The notes beneath the pieces are model-generated. The model was not told the DNA's origin, searched no databases, and saw only the letters and a program-made list of their open reading frames with translations. 13,412 nucleotides of DNA. Source: Armatimonadota bacterium (GTDB taxonomy: Bacteria; Armatimonadota; Abditibacteriia; CG2-30-59-28). Below are positions 1 through 6,375 of the stretch, one piece after another; position 1 is the first letter of the stretch; the number at the start of each line of letters is the position of its first letter. The stretch covers positions 1 through 13,412 of the forward strand of contig JACQGJ010000236.1 of NCBI GenBank assembly GCA_016199605.1. The letters are read 5' to 3'. The position numbers were made by a program, and so were the translations under genes.

Positions 1-1164
1 GACGGGGAGACCAAAGGACCGCATGATGCTCACATGGTGTAGCAGGTTCTCCATGCCGGCAGCCACTCTCTCGGCTGAGGGTTGATCGAGATCCTGAAGG
101 GCCAGCCCGCCATGCATTTTGAGGGCGCGAATGGTCGCGGCTACCACCACCGCATCCGGCTGGATTCCGAGGCTGCGGCACTTGATGTGGATAAACTTCT
201 CGGCGCCGAGATCAGACCCGAAACCCGCCTCTGTCACGAGGTAGTCGGAGAGGTGCAGTCCGAGGATGGTGGCGGTGACGCTACTACAACCAGCGGCTAC
301 ATTGCCGAAAGGACCCGAATGAACAAAGGCAGGAGTTCCTTCAAGAGTCTGAACAAGGTTGGGCTTCAGAGCATCCCGGAGAACCGCGGCCATCGCCCCC
401 ACGGCGCCAATCTGTGACGCAGTGACGGGGTGTCCCCCATAGGTATACGCAACCAGCATGGCGCCCAATCGCTTCTTCAGGTCAGGGATATCCTTCGCCA
501 GCATGTGGACGGCCATAACCTCTGAAGCGGCGGTAATCTCAAAACCTGTCTCGCGCGGCACTCCATGAATCGGCCCCCCCAGCCCCACAACGCAGTGCCT
601 TAGTGCCCGGTCACACACATCGAGACATCGCTTGATGGTGATAGTGCGAGGGTCTATCGCCAGGAGGTTGCCCTGGTGGATTTGATTGTCGATCATCGCA
701 ACAAGCAGATTGTGTGCGGTTGTGATGGCGTGAATGTCCCCGGTGAAATGGAGGTTGATGTCCTCCATGGGAACCACTTGAGAGTAGCCACCTCCGGCCG
801 CGCCTCCCTTTACACCAAAAACCGGGCCGAGAGAGGGTTCGCGTATCGCAACACAGGCGCGCTTCCCCAGGTGACTCAACGCTTGGGCAAGACCGATTGA
901 AAGGGTTGTCTTTCCTTCACCCGCGGGGGTAGGCGTCATGGCGGTGACAAGGATCAGCTTGCCCCGAGGACGGGTACGGGCTCGCGCGATTGCCTCGAAC
1001 TGGATCTTGGCTTTGTATCTTCCGTGACACTCGAGGTCTTCAGGTGTAAGCCCCAGTTTGGAGGCGACCTCTTCGATAGGGGTCAACGTCGCACGCTGGG
1101 CGATCTCAATGTCGCTCAGTACCTTAGTGAGTTCCGATGATGACAAAGCGTATTCTCCCGACAT
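1..1164 (-). CDS. fhs: Formate--tetrahydrofolate ligase, C-terminus beyond the window
   Basis: The gene reads right to left from an ATG at 1164 and stays open to the left edge. This gives 388 residues of a family usually near 555, so the C-terminal third is missing because of the window edge, not a mutation. The P-loop TPTPAGEGKTT lies at about residues 77-87, followed by the family blocks REPSLGPVFGVKGG and NLHFTGDIHAI that line the formyl-phosphate/ATP site. All look intact. The enzyme is cytosolic and makes 10-formyl-THF from formate, ATP and THF, the entry step of the Wood-Ljungdahl methyl branch, or in reverse yields ATP and formate. It starts 9 bp after the rrf2 stop with only a weak GGA-type ribosome site, suggesting translation coupled to rrf2. 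The identification is secure from motifs; the metabolic direction is inference. Confidence 0.96.
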   Translation of the reverse strand, partial: MSGEYALSSSELTKVLSDIEIAQRATLTPIEEVASKLGLTPEDLECHGRYKAKIQFEAIARARTRPRGKLILVTAMTPTPAGEGKTTLSIGLAQALSHLGKRACVAIREPSLGPVFGVKGGAAGGGYSQVVPMEDINLHFTGDIHAITTAHNLLVAMIDNQIHQGNLLAIDPRTITIKRCLDVCDRALRHCVVGLGGPIHGVPRETGFEITAASEVMAVHMLAKDIPDLKKRLGAMLVAYTYGGHPVTASQIGAVGAMAAVLRDALKPNLVQTLEGTPAFVHSGPFGNVAAGCSSVTATILGLHLSDYLVTEAGFGSDLGAEKFIHIKCRSLGIQPDAVVVAATIRALKMHGGLALQDLDQPSAERVAAGMENLLHHVSIMRSFGLPV

Positions 1165-1173
1165 TATTCCAGA

Positions 1174-1668
1174 TCAAGACATGGTTTCAAACCGGCCCTG
1201 ACTTGTTTCGAGGGCCACCGTGCGAGCGAGATCACCGTTGCTGCGTTGTTTCTCAAGCAAGACGTGGTCCACAACGAGATCCTTCAACGTAGTTCCTTTG
1301 AGCACTTCCACGAGCTTGTCTTGAGCGCGAGCCCAAACCCGCTCCACGGGACAGAACTGCTCTTTCGGACACAGGTCCTGGTGTAAGAGACAACGGCTGA
1401 GAGCAATCGGTCCCTCGACGGCTTCAACGATGTCGCAGACTGTGATCTTCTCTGGGACGCGGGCCAGGCGGAACCCACCCCGTGAGCCTCGGTAGGAGGT
1501 TGCCAGTCCCGCCTTCACCAGAGACTGGAAGATTTTCGCAAGGAAGGACTCGGGTGCATTCTGTTTCTCAGCGATGTCGGAGAGCAAAGTCAATTCTCCG
1601 CCGGGTTGATTCTCGGCCAAATGGATCAATCCGAACACCGCGTAGTCAGTCGCTCTTGTGACCTGCAT
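1174..1668 (-). CDS. Rrf2/IscR-family transcriptional regulator, possibly Fe-S sensing
   Basis: A 164-residue protein, typical length for Rrf2 regulators. It opens with the family signature MQVTRATDYAVFGLIHLA, carries a winged helix-turn-helix at about residues 25-70 (with SYRGSRGGFRLAR in the wing) and has a dimerisation helix after residue 110. Cys93, Cys100 and Cys106 (C-x6-C-x5-C) sit where IscR has its three [2Fe-2S] ligands (C-x5-C-x5-C), so an iron-sulfur cluster sensing redox or oxygen is plausible. The spacing is one residue off IscR, so NsrR- or RsrR-like sensing is also possible. AGGAGG stands about 6 bp before the ATG at 1668. It is followed after 9 bp by fhs, so it probably controls fhs and itself, perhaps through the dyad at 1831-1861. 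Family assignment is firm; target and ligand are inferred. Confidence 0.92.
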   Translation of the reverse strand: MQVTRATDYAVFGLIHLAENQPGGELTLLSDIAEKQNAPESFLAKIFQSLVKAGLATSYRGSRGGFRLARVPEKITVCDIVEAVEGPIALSRCLLHQDLCPKEQFCPVERVWARAQDKLVEVLKGTTLKDLVVDHVLLEKQRSNGDLARTVALETSQGRFETMS

Positions 1669-2027
1669 TCTGCTTCCTCCTCAGTGGGTTGTCAAATGGA
1701 AAGTCATGCGTTTGCCCTGAAACCTCTAACGATCGCACTGAGTTGACCTGCACCCGGGAGGTTGAGGGGTAAAGGCGCTACACCCTCGATTGAATTCCTT
1801 CTGTAAGCTGTCAGGTTTCTCCGAATTCTCATTGTCATTTTATACTTTGGGCTTTGTCAATCCTGGCAACACCCCCCTTTGGCAGTCCCTCCAAGACACC
1901 GCGTCATCGAACTCGGCGAGGAGAAGAACGTCGGAACCGGGCCCTGCAGTGACCCATGCGGAGACCAGAACCGTGGGAAAAGCCGAAGCCCAAAGTACCG
2001 TGGAACGCGATACGAACCGGCAGGGAG
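1669..2027. other. 359-bp intergenic region between csp and rrf2
   Basis: No convincing gene is seen on either strand; the plus-strand open frames here lack a ribosome site and recognisable protein features. The half nearer rrf2 (about 1780-1861) is AT-rich compared with its surroundings and holds the promoter-like dyad listed separately, implying a leader of about 155 bases in front of rrf2. The half nearer csp has only a weak UUCG mini-hairpin at 1978-1991. The gap indicates that rrf2-fhs can be transcribed apart from the upstream C1 genes. Confidence 0.6.
1831..1861 (-). promoter_or_regulatory. Candidate promoter with overlapping dyad upstream of rrf2-fhs
   Basis: On the minus strand there is a perfect TTGACA (1860-1855), an 18-bp spacer and GACAAT (1836-1831), which matches the -10 consensus at 4 of 6 positions. 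The same bases form a spaced inverted repeat, ATTGACA ... TGACAAT, with one mismatch per arm pair and a 17-bp AT-rich centre. A dyad covering both promoter hexamers suits an autoregulatory Rrf2 site, but it does not match the IscR type 1 consensus. The predicted transcript start near 1824 leaves a leader of about 155 bases. This is pattern evidence only. Confidence 0.35.
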
Positions 2028-2255
2028 CTACCGAGCATTGCCATCGCGATGCACAATCACGTCCGAAGCTCGGAGTCCCTTATCGCTTTGCCGAAGCTCG
2101 AAATGGACGTGCTGACCTTCTCTGAGAGGTCGGTCAGATCGCTCTTTGATATCCGTGACATGCACGAAGATATCGCCGATTCCGGGGTTCTCCTTAGGGA
2201 TGATGAACCCGTATCCCTTGACCTGATTGAACCACTTAACGCTGCCACATGCCAT
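2028..2255 (-). CDS. Cold-shock domain protein, CspA family
   Basis: A 75-residue single cold-shock domain, normal family length. The RNA-binding motifs RNP1 (KGYGFI, about residues 13-18) and RNP2 (DIFVHV, about 28-33) are present, preceded by SVKWFN. Such proteins bind single-stranded RNA/DNA and act as RNA chaperones in the cytosol; not all are cold-induced. AAGGAG stands about 9 bp before the ATG at 2255. It lies 64 bp after the corrinoid-protein gene in the same direction, with no clear terminator between, so it may be read from the C1 operon. Its 359-bp downstream gap suggests it is the last gene of that unit. Lys-Trp-Phe and the aromatic core residues are intact. Family assignment is firm; why it sits inside a C1 cluster is unknown. 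Confidence 0.93.
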   Translation of the reverse strand: MACGSVKWFNQVKGYGFIIPKENPGIGDIFVHVTDIKERSDRPLREGQHVHFELRQSDKGLRASDVIVHRDGNAR

Positions 2256-2319
2256 GACGCGTCACTCCTTACACATCACTTTCTGACTTCATGCTCCACG
2301 CGGGGGAACCTTCCTCAAT

Positions 2320-2997
2320 CTACGCCGCCACCAACTCCTTCGCCGCGTCCACTGCACTGGCAGCGTCCGGCGTGTATCTCTCCGCGCCAATGCTGTCCTC
2401 GTAATCCTGAGTGACGGGAGCGCCTCCGATCCTCACTTTGACTTGATCGCGCATCCCCGCTTTGCGAAATACCTCAAGGGTGTTTTTCATGGAAGGCATC
2501 GTCGTTGTCAGTAGTGCAGACATGGCAACAACAACCAGATCCATGACCCCAAAGCCAGCTCCCTCCACCATCATGGCGACCGGGTCCTTTCTGATATCAT
2601 GCAGGTTGCCCCGCACGGTACCGATCGCCACTTTGGCGATACCCCTGATCTTGGCGTCGGCCAAGTGAGGATGCAGAATTTCCATCGAGCCCTTCATTGC
2701 CTTGGGAGCCACAAGCACCTCGGGCACATAGAATTCACTGACTTTGAACTCCCTCCCCACCACTTCCATTCCAGCGATGAGACCTTTTTGCAGGAGGTCG
2801 CAGGCCGAAACCCCGGAGTCCATATCTTCCTGAGTCAGTTTGACTGCAGTGATTCGGTCACCGTTGATTACAGCCTCAGCCAGTCCTGGAGATCCATGCT
2901 CTCCCTCGTCCTGTTGATATGTTTCATCAGGAATCTTACAACCAATTTGCCCAGTCCCCTCGGAAGGGGGTGCGGACTGCATGATTGTTATGCCCAT
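2320..2997 (-). CDS. MtaC-like corrinoid (B12-binding) methyl carrier, degenerate cobalamin site
   Basis: 225 residues from the ATG at 2997, which overlaps the preceding stop as TGATG; a GTG one codon earlier (3000) is possible. After an unusual N-terminal extension of about 38 residues comes the four-helix cap (about 39-120, with EFYVPEVLVAPKAM), then the B12-binding Rossmann domain (about 121-225, with MSALLTTTMP and GGAPVT). These are hallmarks of methanol/methylamine/O-demethylase corrinoid proteins that carry methyl on cobalt. The cobalamin motif DxHxxG reads N131-L-H133-D-I-R136: the cobalt-ligand His is kept but Asp and Gly are replaced. The stretch usually seen between the DL of VMDL and MSALL, about 20 residues including the second beta-alpha unit, is absent in frame. 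Homology is clear; whether it still binds B12 is doubtful. It may be a decaying gene or have a new role. Confidence 0.85.
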   Translation of the reverse strand: MGITIMQSAPPSEGTGQIGCKIPDETYQQDEGEHGSPGLAEAVINGDRITAVKLTQEDMDSGVSACDLLQKGLIAGMEVVGREFKVSEFYVPEVLVAPKAMKGSMEILHPHLADAKIRGIAKVAIGTVRGNLHDIRKDPVAMMVEGAGFGVMDLVVVAMSALLTTTMPSMKNTLEVFRKAGMRDQVKVRIGGAPVTQDYEDSIGAERYTPDAASAVDAAKELVAA

Positions 2998-3803
2998 CAC
3001 TGCAGGTTGTCGAACTTGCCTCCCCGCGCCGCCGTCAGGTAGTTCATGCAGAACTCATCAGCGCCGAGCAAGGCATCGGTGGCCGATACCAGAGCCATCA
3101 ACGACGCGTCGAGTGGATCCACGATCACAGCATCCAAGCCTGCGCCCATCGTCAGCACCATGAAGGCCCGGTTGACCCATTTCCTCTGCGGCAATCCATA
3201 GGACACGTTGCTCAGGCCGCAGACGGCCTGCACTCCGGGGAATCGCGTGTGCAACTCGTGGATTCCGTCCAAGACCAGACGACCGTACGAAGGGTCAGTG
3301 GAAACGGGAAACACGAGGGGATCCAGGTAAATATCGGCGGCGGCAACACCGGCTCCGGAAAGCGCGTCCACCAGGATGGAGGCATTCCGCAATCGATCTT
3401 CCAGCGTCTGGGGCATTCCACCGTCTCCCATGCACAAACCGATCACCTTGCACTCGGTTTGTTTGATCACCGGGAGCAACTGATCCATCTTTTCTTTCTC
3501 AGCAGTGATGGAGTTGATCATAGGCTTCCCTTTGTGAACTTCCAGGGCGGCGAGCATGGCGCCGGCGTTGGGGCTGTCGATGGCGCAAGGCAAGTCTACG
3601 ACTTCCTGAACGATTTGGACGAGCCATTTTAGAGTGTCCGGCTCTCTTTCGATGCCCACTGTCGCAGCATTGCAGTCGATATAGTGAGACCCCGCTTCGC
3701 CCTGTTGCCTCGCCAGATCCTGCAAGAAGGCGACATCCCGGTTATCGACGGCCGGCTGGATTCTCTTCCGAGTGCTGTTGATCAATTCACCAACGACAAG
3801 CAT
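2997..3803 (-). CDS. Methyltetrahydrofolate:corrinoid methyltransferase (AcsE/MtgA-like, DHPS fold)
   Basis: 268 residues, close to the 262 of Moorella AcsE. The start is set at the ATG at 3803 because AAGGAG lies 7 bp upstream and MLVVGELIN matches the family N-terminus; the longer GTG start at 3824 would put the ribosome site inside the gene. The pterin-binding TIM barrel shows D43, D76 (AIDSPN), N97 (MINSI), D161 (YLDP) and N199 (GLSNVS), corresponding to residues AcsE uses to bind methyl-THF, with N199 at the same number. It moves the N5-methyl of methyl-THF to a cob(I)amide protein or back. Its partner gene overlaps it directly downstream, as in O-demethylase and glycine-betaine systems, whereas AcsE of acetogens serves the CoFeSP. 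Which direction and partner apply cannot be told from the window. Confidence 0.9.
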   Translation of the reverse strand: MLVVGELINSTRKRIQPAVDNRDVAFLQDLARQQGEAGSHYIDCNAATVGIEREPDTLKWLVQIVQEVVDLPCAIDSPNAGAMLAALEVHKGKPMINSITAEKEKMDQLLPVIKQTECKVIGLCMGDGGMPQTLEDRLRNASILVDALSGAGVAAADIYLDPLVFPVSTDPSYGRLVLDGIHELHTRFPGVQAVCGLSNVSYGLPQRKWVNRAFMVLTMGAGLDAVIVDPLDASLMALVSATDALLGADEFCMNYLTAARGGKFDNLQ

Positions 3804-3810
3804 AACGCGA

Positions 3811-3816
3811 CTCCTT
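3811..3816 (-). promoter_or_regulatory. Ribosome binding site fixing the methyltransferase start
   Basis: AAGGAG on the minus strand, 7 bp ahead of the ATG at 3803. It rules out the longer in-frame GTG start at 3824, which begins upstream of this site. Confidence 0.75.
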
Positions 3817-3894
3817 TTTCCCACAGCGTGTAATGCGCAGTATTCCTCCCAACGAGCGGCTCGCGAGCTCCCCGCGTCCCTGGGCTCCTGTTTC

Positions 3895-4857
3895 CTAACC
3901 TGTTCCCTTGTCTGTGAATCCCGCGCCCTCCAGCACTTTCTCGATGGCTGTGTGCCAGTTCACAGTCATCAGATGAACCCCGGAGATCCCGGGCATCTCG
4001 CGGAGAGCATGGATGGTTTCGACGGCGATTGCGACCCCTTCGGCTTCGGGGTCCTGGGCGTTCTTCATCCGCTGGATCACGGCTTCAGGGATTCTCATGC
4101 CTGGCACGTTGTCTCGCATGAACTCCAGAGGGCGGGCGGACTTCACGGGCATGATGCCGCCGAGGACGTGCAGGTCCGTTGTCAAGCCGGCGTTGACCGC
4201 CAGCCGCATGAACTCACGCATTCGGTCGAGGTCGAAGATGCACTGGGTCTGAATGAACTGCGCCCCCGCCCTTTGCTTCTTCCCCATGCGCGACACCCTT
4301 ACCTCCACCGGGTCGGCAAAGGGATTCGCCGCGGCGCCGAGGAGGAAATGGGGCTTCATCAAATCACTTTTGGTCGTAGCCTTCAACTCGACTCCCGAAG
4401 CCATGGTCCCGTTGGTTCTGATCCCGTGGAAAATCTGGAGGAGTTGAATGGAGTCCACGTCGTAGACCGGTTTGGCCATCGGGTGGTCGCCGAGAGTGAT
4501 ATAGTCGCCGGTCACGCAGAAGAAGTTACGCACCCCAAAGGCAAGGGCAGACAGGAGGTCTCCCTGCATGGCGATGCGATTTCTGTCCCGGCAGGCGGTC
4601 TGAAGAACCGGCTCCAGGCCCTCGTCCAGGAGGTGCTTGCACACCGCAAGACTGGACAGCCGAACGTTTGCGGACGCGTTGTCCGTCACATTGACGGCGT
4701 CGATTACCTCCGACAGCTTCTTGATGATGTTCAACTGAGTCTGCATCGGGGCGAAAGACGGAACTTTCGGTGGAACGATCTCCACCGTTACCGCAAACCC
4801 GCCGCTTTTCAGTTTGGATTCGAGACGACCACCCGAGGCCTCTTCCGCTACGCTCAT
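3895..4857 (-). CDS. metF: 5,10-methylenetetrahydrofolate reductase, MetF
   Basis: 320 residues, slightly longer than the usual ~290-300. A flavin TIM-barrel enzyme that reduces methylene-THF to methyl-THF in the cytosol. The catalytic Glu lies in VTVEIVPPK (E26), followed by DAVNVTDNASANVRLSS, the FAD/folate-binding VTGDYITLGDHP and the FIQTQ block, all typical. The ATG at 4857 overlaps the metV stop as ATGA, so the two proteins are made together. In acetogens MetF works in a complex with zinc/Fe-S MetV and often with further electron-transfer subunits; none of the latter is seen here, so the electron donor is unknown. The 91-bp gap before the methyltransferase contains a perfect palindrome GCTCGCGAGC at 3859-3868 but no terminator. 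Assignment is firm. Confidence 0.95.
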   Translation of the reverse strand: MSVAEEASGGRLESKLKSGGFAVTVEIVPPKVPSFAPMQTQLNIIKKLSEVIDAVNVTDNASANVRLSSLAVCKHLLDEGLEPVLQTACRDRNRIAMQGDLLSALAFGVRNFFCVTGDYITLGDHPMAKPVYDVDSIQLLQIFHGIRTNGTMASGVELKATTKSDLMKPHFLLGAAANPFADPVEVRVSRMGKKQRAGAQFIQTQCIFDLDRMREFMRLAVNAGLTTDLHVLGGIMPVKSARPLEFMRDNVPGMRIPEAVIQRMKNAQDPEAEGVAIAVETIHALREMPGISGVHLMTVNWHTAIEKVLEGAGFTDKGTG

Positions 4858-5264
4858 GCCTTTGTCGAGTCTCCTTCTTCACCTTTCCGCATCGGGTGCC
4901 CGTTAATGTCGGTGATCTTCTGCGCAACATTCAACCATGCCGAGGTGCCCCACAAGCGCCAGTCGACGGCAGGCTGGATCCAGTCGAGTTTCTTGGACAT
5001 CCCAGACCCCAACCTGTTTCCTCGTTCGTAACCTCTTACCCACACACAGGCTTTCTTTGTATCCACCTCGCACTTGCCGTTGACCGATCCGCCGCACGGC
5101 CCGTTGCGCATCTGCTTCGGACATCGCATGGGACAGACCAGGCCGGTAGACCGTACGATGCACTGTCCGCACATCGAGCAGTCGAACAGCCCAACCTTAA
5201 TCAGTCGCTCCAGAGACGTGAAACATCGAACGAGGAAATTCTTCCGTTTTGAATGATCAAACAC
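4854..5264 (-). CDS. metV: MetV-like Cys-rich partner of methylene-THF reductase
   Basis: 136 residues from a GTG at 5264; AAGGAG 7 bp upstream favours this over the TTG at 5270. The protein matches the MTHFR C-terminal-like family (MetV). A cluster of Cys29, Cys32, Cys35, Cys44, Cys48, Cys57, Cys65 (CxxCxxC, CPMRCPK, NGPCGGSVNGKC) ends in a conserved Trp-rich tail. In Moorella, MetV binds zinc or Fe-S and assembles with MetF, linking methylene-THF reduction to other redox partners. The stop overlaps the metF start (ATGA), which supports a MetVF complex. It is shorter than many MetV proteins (about 200 residues), lacking most of the N-terminal region. Identity is well supported by cysteine pattern and neighbour; its metal content is inferred. 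Confidence 0.88.
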   Translation of the reverse strand: MFDHSKRKNFLVRCFTSLERLIKVGLFDCSMCGQCIVRSTGLVCPMRCPKQMRNGPCGGSVNGKCEVDTKKACVWVRGYERGNRLGSGMSKKLDWIQPAVDWRLWGTSAWLNVAQKITDINGHPMRKGEEGDSTKA

Positions 5265-5271
5265 TGCCAAA

Positions 5272-5277
5272 CTCCTT
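5272..5277 (-). promoter_or_regulatory. Ribosome binding site choosing a GTG start for metV
   Basis: AAGGAG on the minus strand sits 7 bp before the GTG at 5264 and only 1 bp before the TTG at 5270, so GTG is the likely start. Confidence 0.6.
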
Positions 5278-5299
5278 TAGACGCGAAGCCATGGCCTAC

Positions 5300-5656
5300 T
5301 CAAGTCCTCGCTTCAGCACCCTCCGCGGGCAACTCCATCTTGTTGATCCAGGCGATCATATCCTCGACTCGATCGCGAACTGTGTCCCATTCTTCGCTGA
5401 CAACCGCAGACGTGAGGTCATCGATTCGGTCGAGGCACCCCCCGTAATCGGTGTAGGCGAGGCAGAACAGGCATTTGAGTTTGGCCCGGGGGCCGCCCGC
5501 GTCTTGCGCCGCCGCTTGCCGGTCGTCGGCCTTGTGACAAAGCGCGCACGGTTCCGTCACCTCACGGAGCAACTGAGCAGAATTCGCCCGTCCAACCTGA
5601 TCGGAGATTCGTTCCCATTTGACCAGGCATTGAGCTTTTGCTTCATTCCAGTCCAT
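5300..5656 (-). CDS. Small uncharacterised double-CxxC protein upstream of metV
   Basis: 118 residues from the ATG at 5656, preceded by GGGAG about 5 bp away; an in-frame ATG at 5677 would add seven residues without a better ribosome site. I do not recognise the family. The N-terminus is helical (MDWNEAKAQCLVKWERISDQV), the middle has two CxxC pairs (EPCALCHKAD and KCLFCLAYTDYGGC) about 24 residues apart, and the tail is an acidic helix with WDTVRDRVEDMIAWI. Four or five cysteines plus a His suggest a zinc or iron-sulfur site. No signal peptide or membrane segment is seen. It lies 35 bp before metV and 73 bp after the response regulator, all in one direction, so it may be an extra subunit, electron carrier or assembly factor for MetVF. 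That role is inference from position only. Confidence 0.8.
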   Translation of the reverse strand: MDWNEAKAQCLVKWERISDQVGRANSAQLLREVTEPCALCHKADDRQAAAQDAGGPRAKLKCLFCLAYTDYGGCLDRIDDLTSAVVSEEWDTVRDRVEDMIAWINKMELPAEGAEART

Positions 5657-5729
5657 TCGAGCTCCCAGAGTTAGCATTCACCCACCCCTGCGGCAGGAGG
5701 CTGCGGCAATACCGTGGGTTTACGCACGC

Positions 5730-6170
5730 CTACGCGGTTCCGGTCTGCTGGTCCTGTCGGTCTGTGGCTCCGTAGGGAGGAGACAGAGCCGCGCTCCCCG
5801 AAGAAGAGGGAATCAGGCTTTGGATCGTGTTGAGAAGCTTGTCCGGGTCCAGCGGCTTGGGCATGAAGTAGTCGACCCATTGCTTTCCGCCGCCCCGTGC
5901 CCGATATTGCTGAGCATAGGCGGAAACAACAATGACCTTGGTGTCCGGGTATCGATCCTTCACTGCCGCCGCAAGCTCCACCCCATTGAGCCCGGGCATC
6001 CGCCAATCCGTGATGAGCACGCCGCAAACCCGATCTTCCATCAAGGCGAGAGCGGACTCGCCACTCGTCGCCCAATCCACGTTGTAGCCCTTCCTCTTCA
6101 ATAGCGCGGCGAGAGCCAGGATAGAATCCAAAGAATCATCAACCAGTATAATCCTCGGACGCTCCGCCAT
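5730..6170 (-). CDS. Stand-alone response-regulator receiver protein
   Basis: 146 residues from the ATG at 6170, with GGGAGG 7 bp upstream; a longer frame to 6563 lacks receiver homology in its extension. A CheY-like receiver domain fills residues 5-122: acidic pair D11/D12, phosphoacceptor D55 (ITDWRMPGLNG), S83 at the switch Ser/Thr position and K105 (MPKPLD). All key residues are intact, so phosphorylation is expected. The tail after 122 is a short Ser/Gly/Gln-rich stretch with no DNA-binding or enzymatic domain, so output must be by protein contact or as a phosphorelay step. No histidine kinase is in the window. It is the first gene of the minus-strand C1 run, 73 bp ahead of the CxxC protein, and has a sigma54-like element in front. 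Its link to C1 metabolism is positional. Confidence 0.9.
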   Translation of the reverse strand: MAERPRIILVDDSLDSILALAALLKRKGYNVDWATSGESALALMEDRVCGVLITDWRMPGLNGVELAAAVKDRYPDTKVIVVSAYAQQYRARGGGKQWVDYFMPKPLDPDKLLNTIQSLIPSSSGSAALSPPYGATDRQDQQTGTA

Positions 6171-6203
6171 CTTCCGACCTCCCAAGTCTTCGGTGAAAGA
6201 CGA

Positions 6204-6219
6204 TGCATGGATTCTGCCA
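6204..6219 (-). promoter_or_regulatory. Candidate sigma54 (-24/-12) promoter of the C1 operon
   Basis: The minus strand reads TGGCAGAATCCATGCA, with the obligatory GG-N10-GC spacing and 9 of 12 consensus positions of TGGCACG-N4-TTGCW. The predicted start near 6193 lies about 10 bp before the GGGAGG ribosome site (6183-6178) of the response-regulator gene, a natural leader geometry. No enhancer-binding protein gene or clear upstream activator site is in the window. One such match could arise by chance. Confidence 0.35.
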
Positions 6220-6375
6220 GCCCTCTTCATCCCTTTCGCTGGAACATGGCATGTCACGGTCGGGAACAGATGTGGGGGAAAATGACAAAACCAATTGCTC
6301 CCAGGGGTATTCACGGGTTCTGCGTGTGGAGCAGGTCTGTGGCTGAACCTGCGGCCAGAAACTCGCGTTTGACGA

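Noticed and set aside
1978..1991. GGGCTTCGGCTTTT on the minus strand as a terminator for csp
   Set aside because: Only a four-pair stem with two G-U pairs and a short U-tract; too weak to call.
1790..2125. Plus-strand open frames between rrf2 and csp
   Set aside because: Low-complexity translations, overlap with csp on the other strand, no ribosome site.
2985..3632. 215-codon plus-strand open frame
   Set aside because: Shadow of the methyltransferase gene on the other strand, whose active-site residues are intact.
3859..3868. Perfect palindrome GCTCGCGAGC between metF and the methyltransferase
   Set aside because: Ten bases in GC-rich DNA, no U-run and no known operator; likely chance.
3772..5031. 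419-codon plus-strand open frame opposite metF and the methyltransferase
   Set aside because: It is antisense to three well-identified overlapping genes, is His/Gly/Arg-rich without domain features and has no ribosome site.
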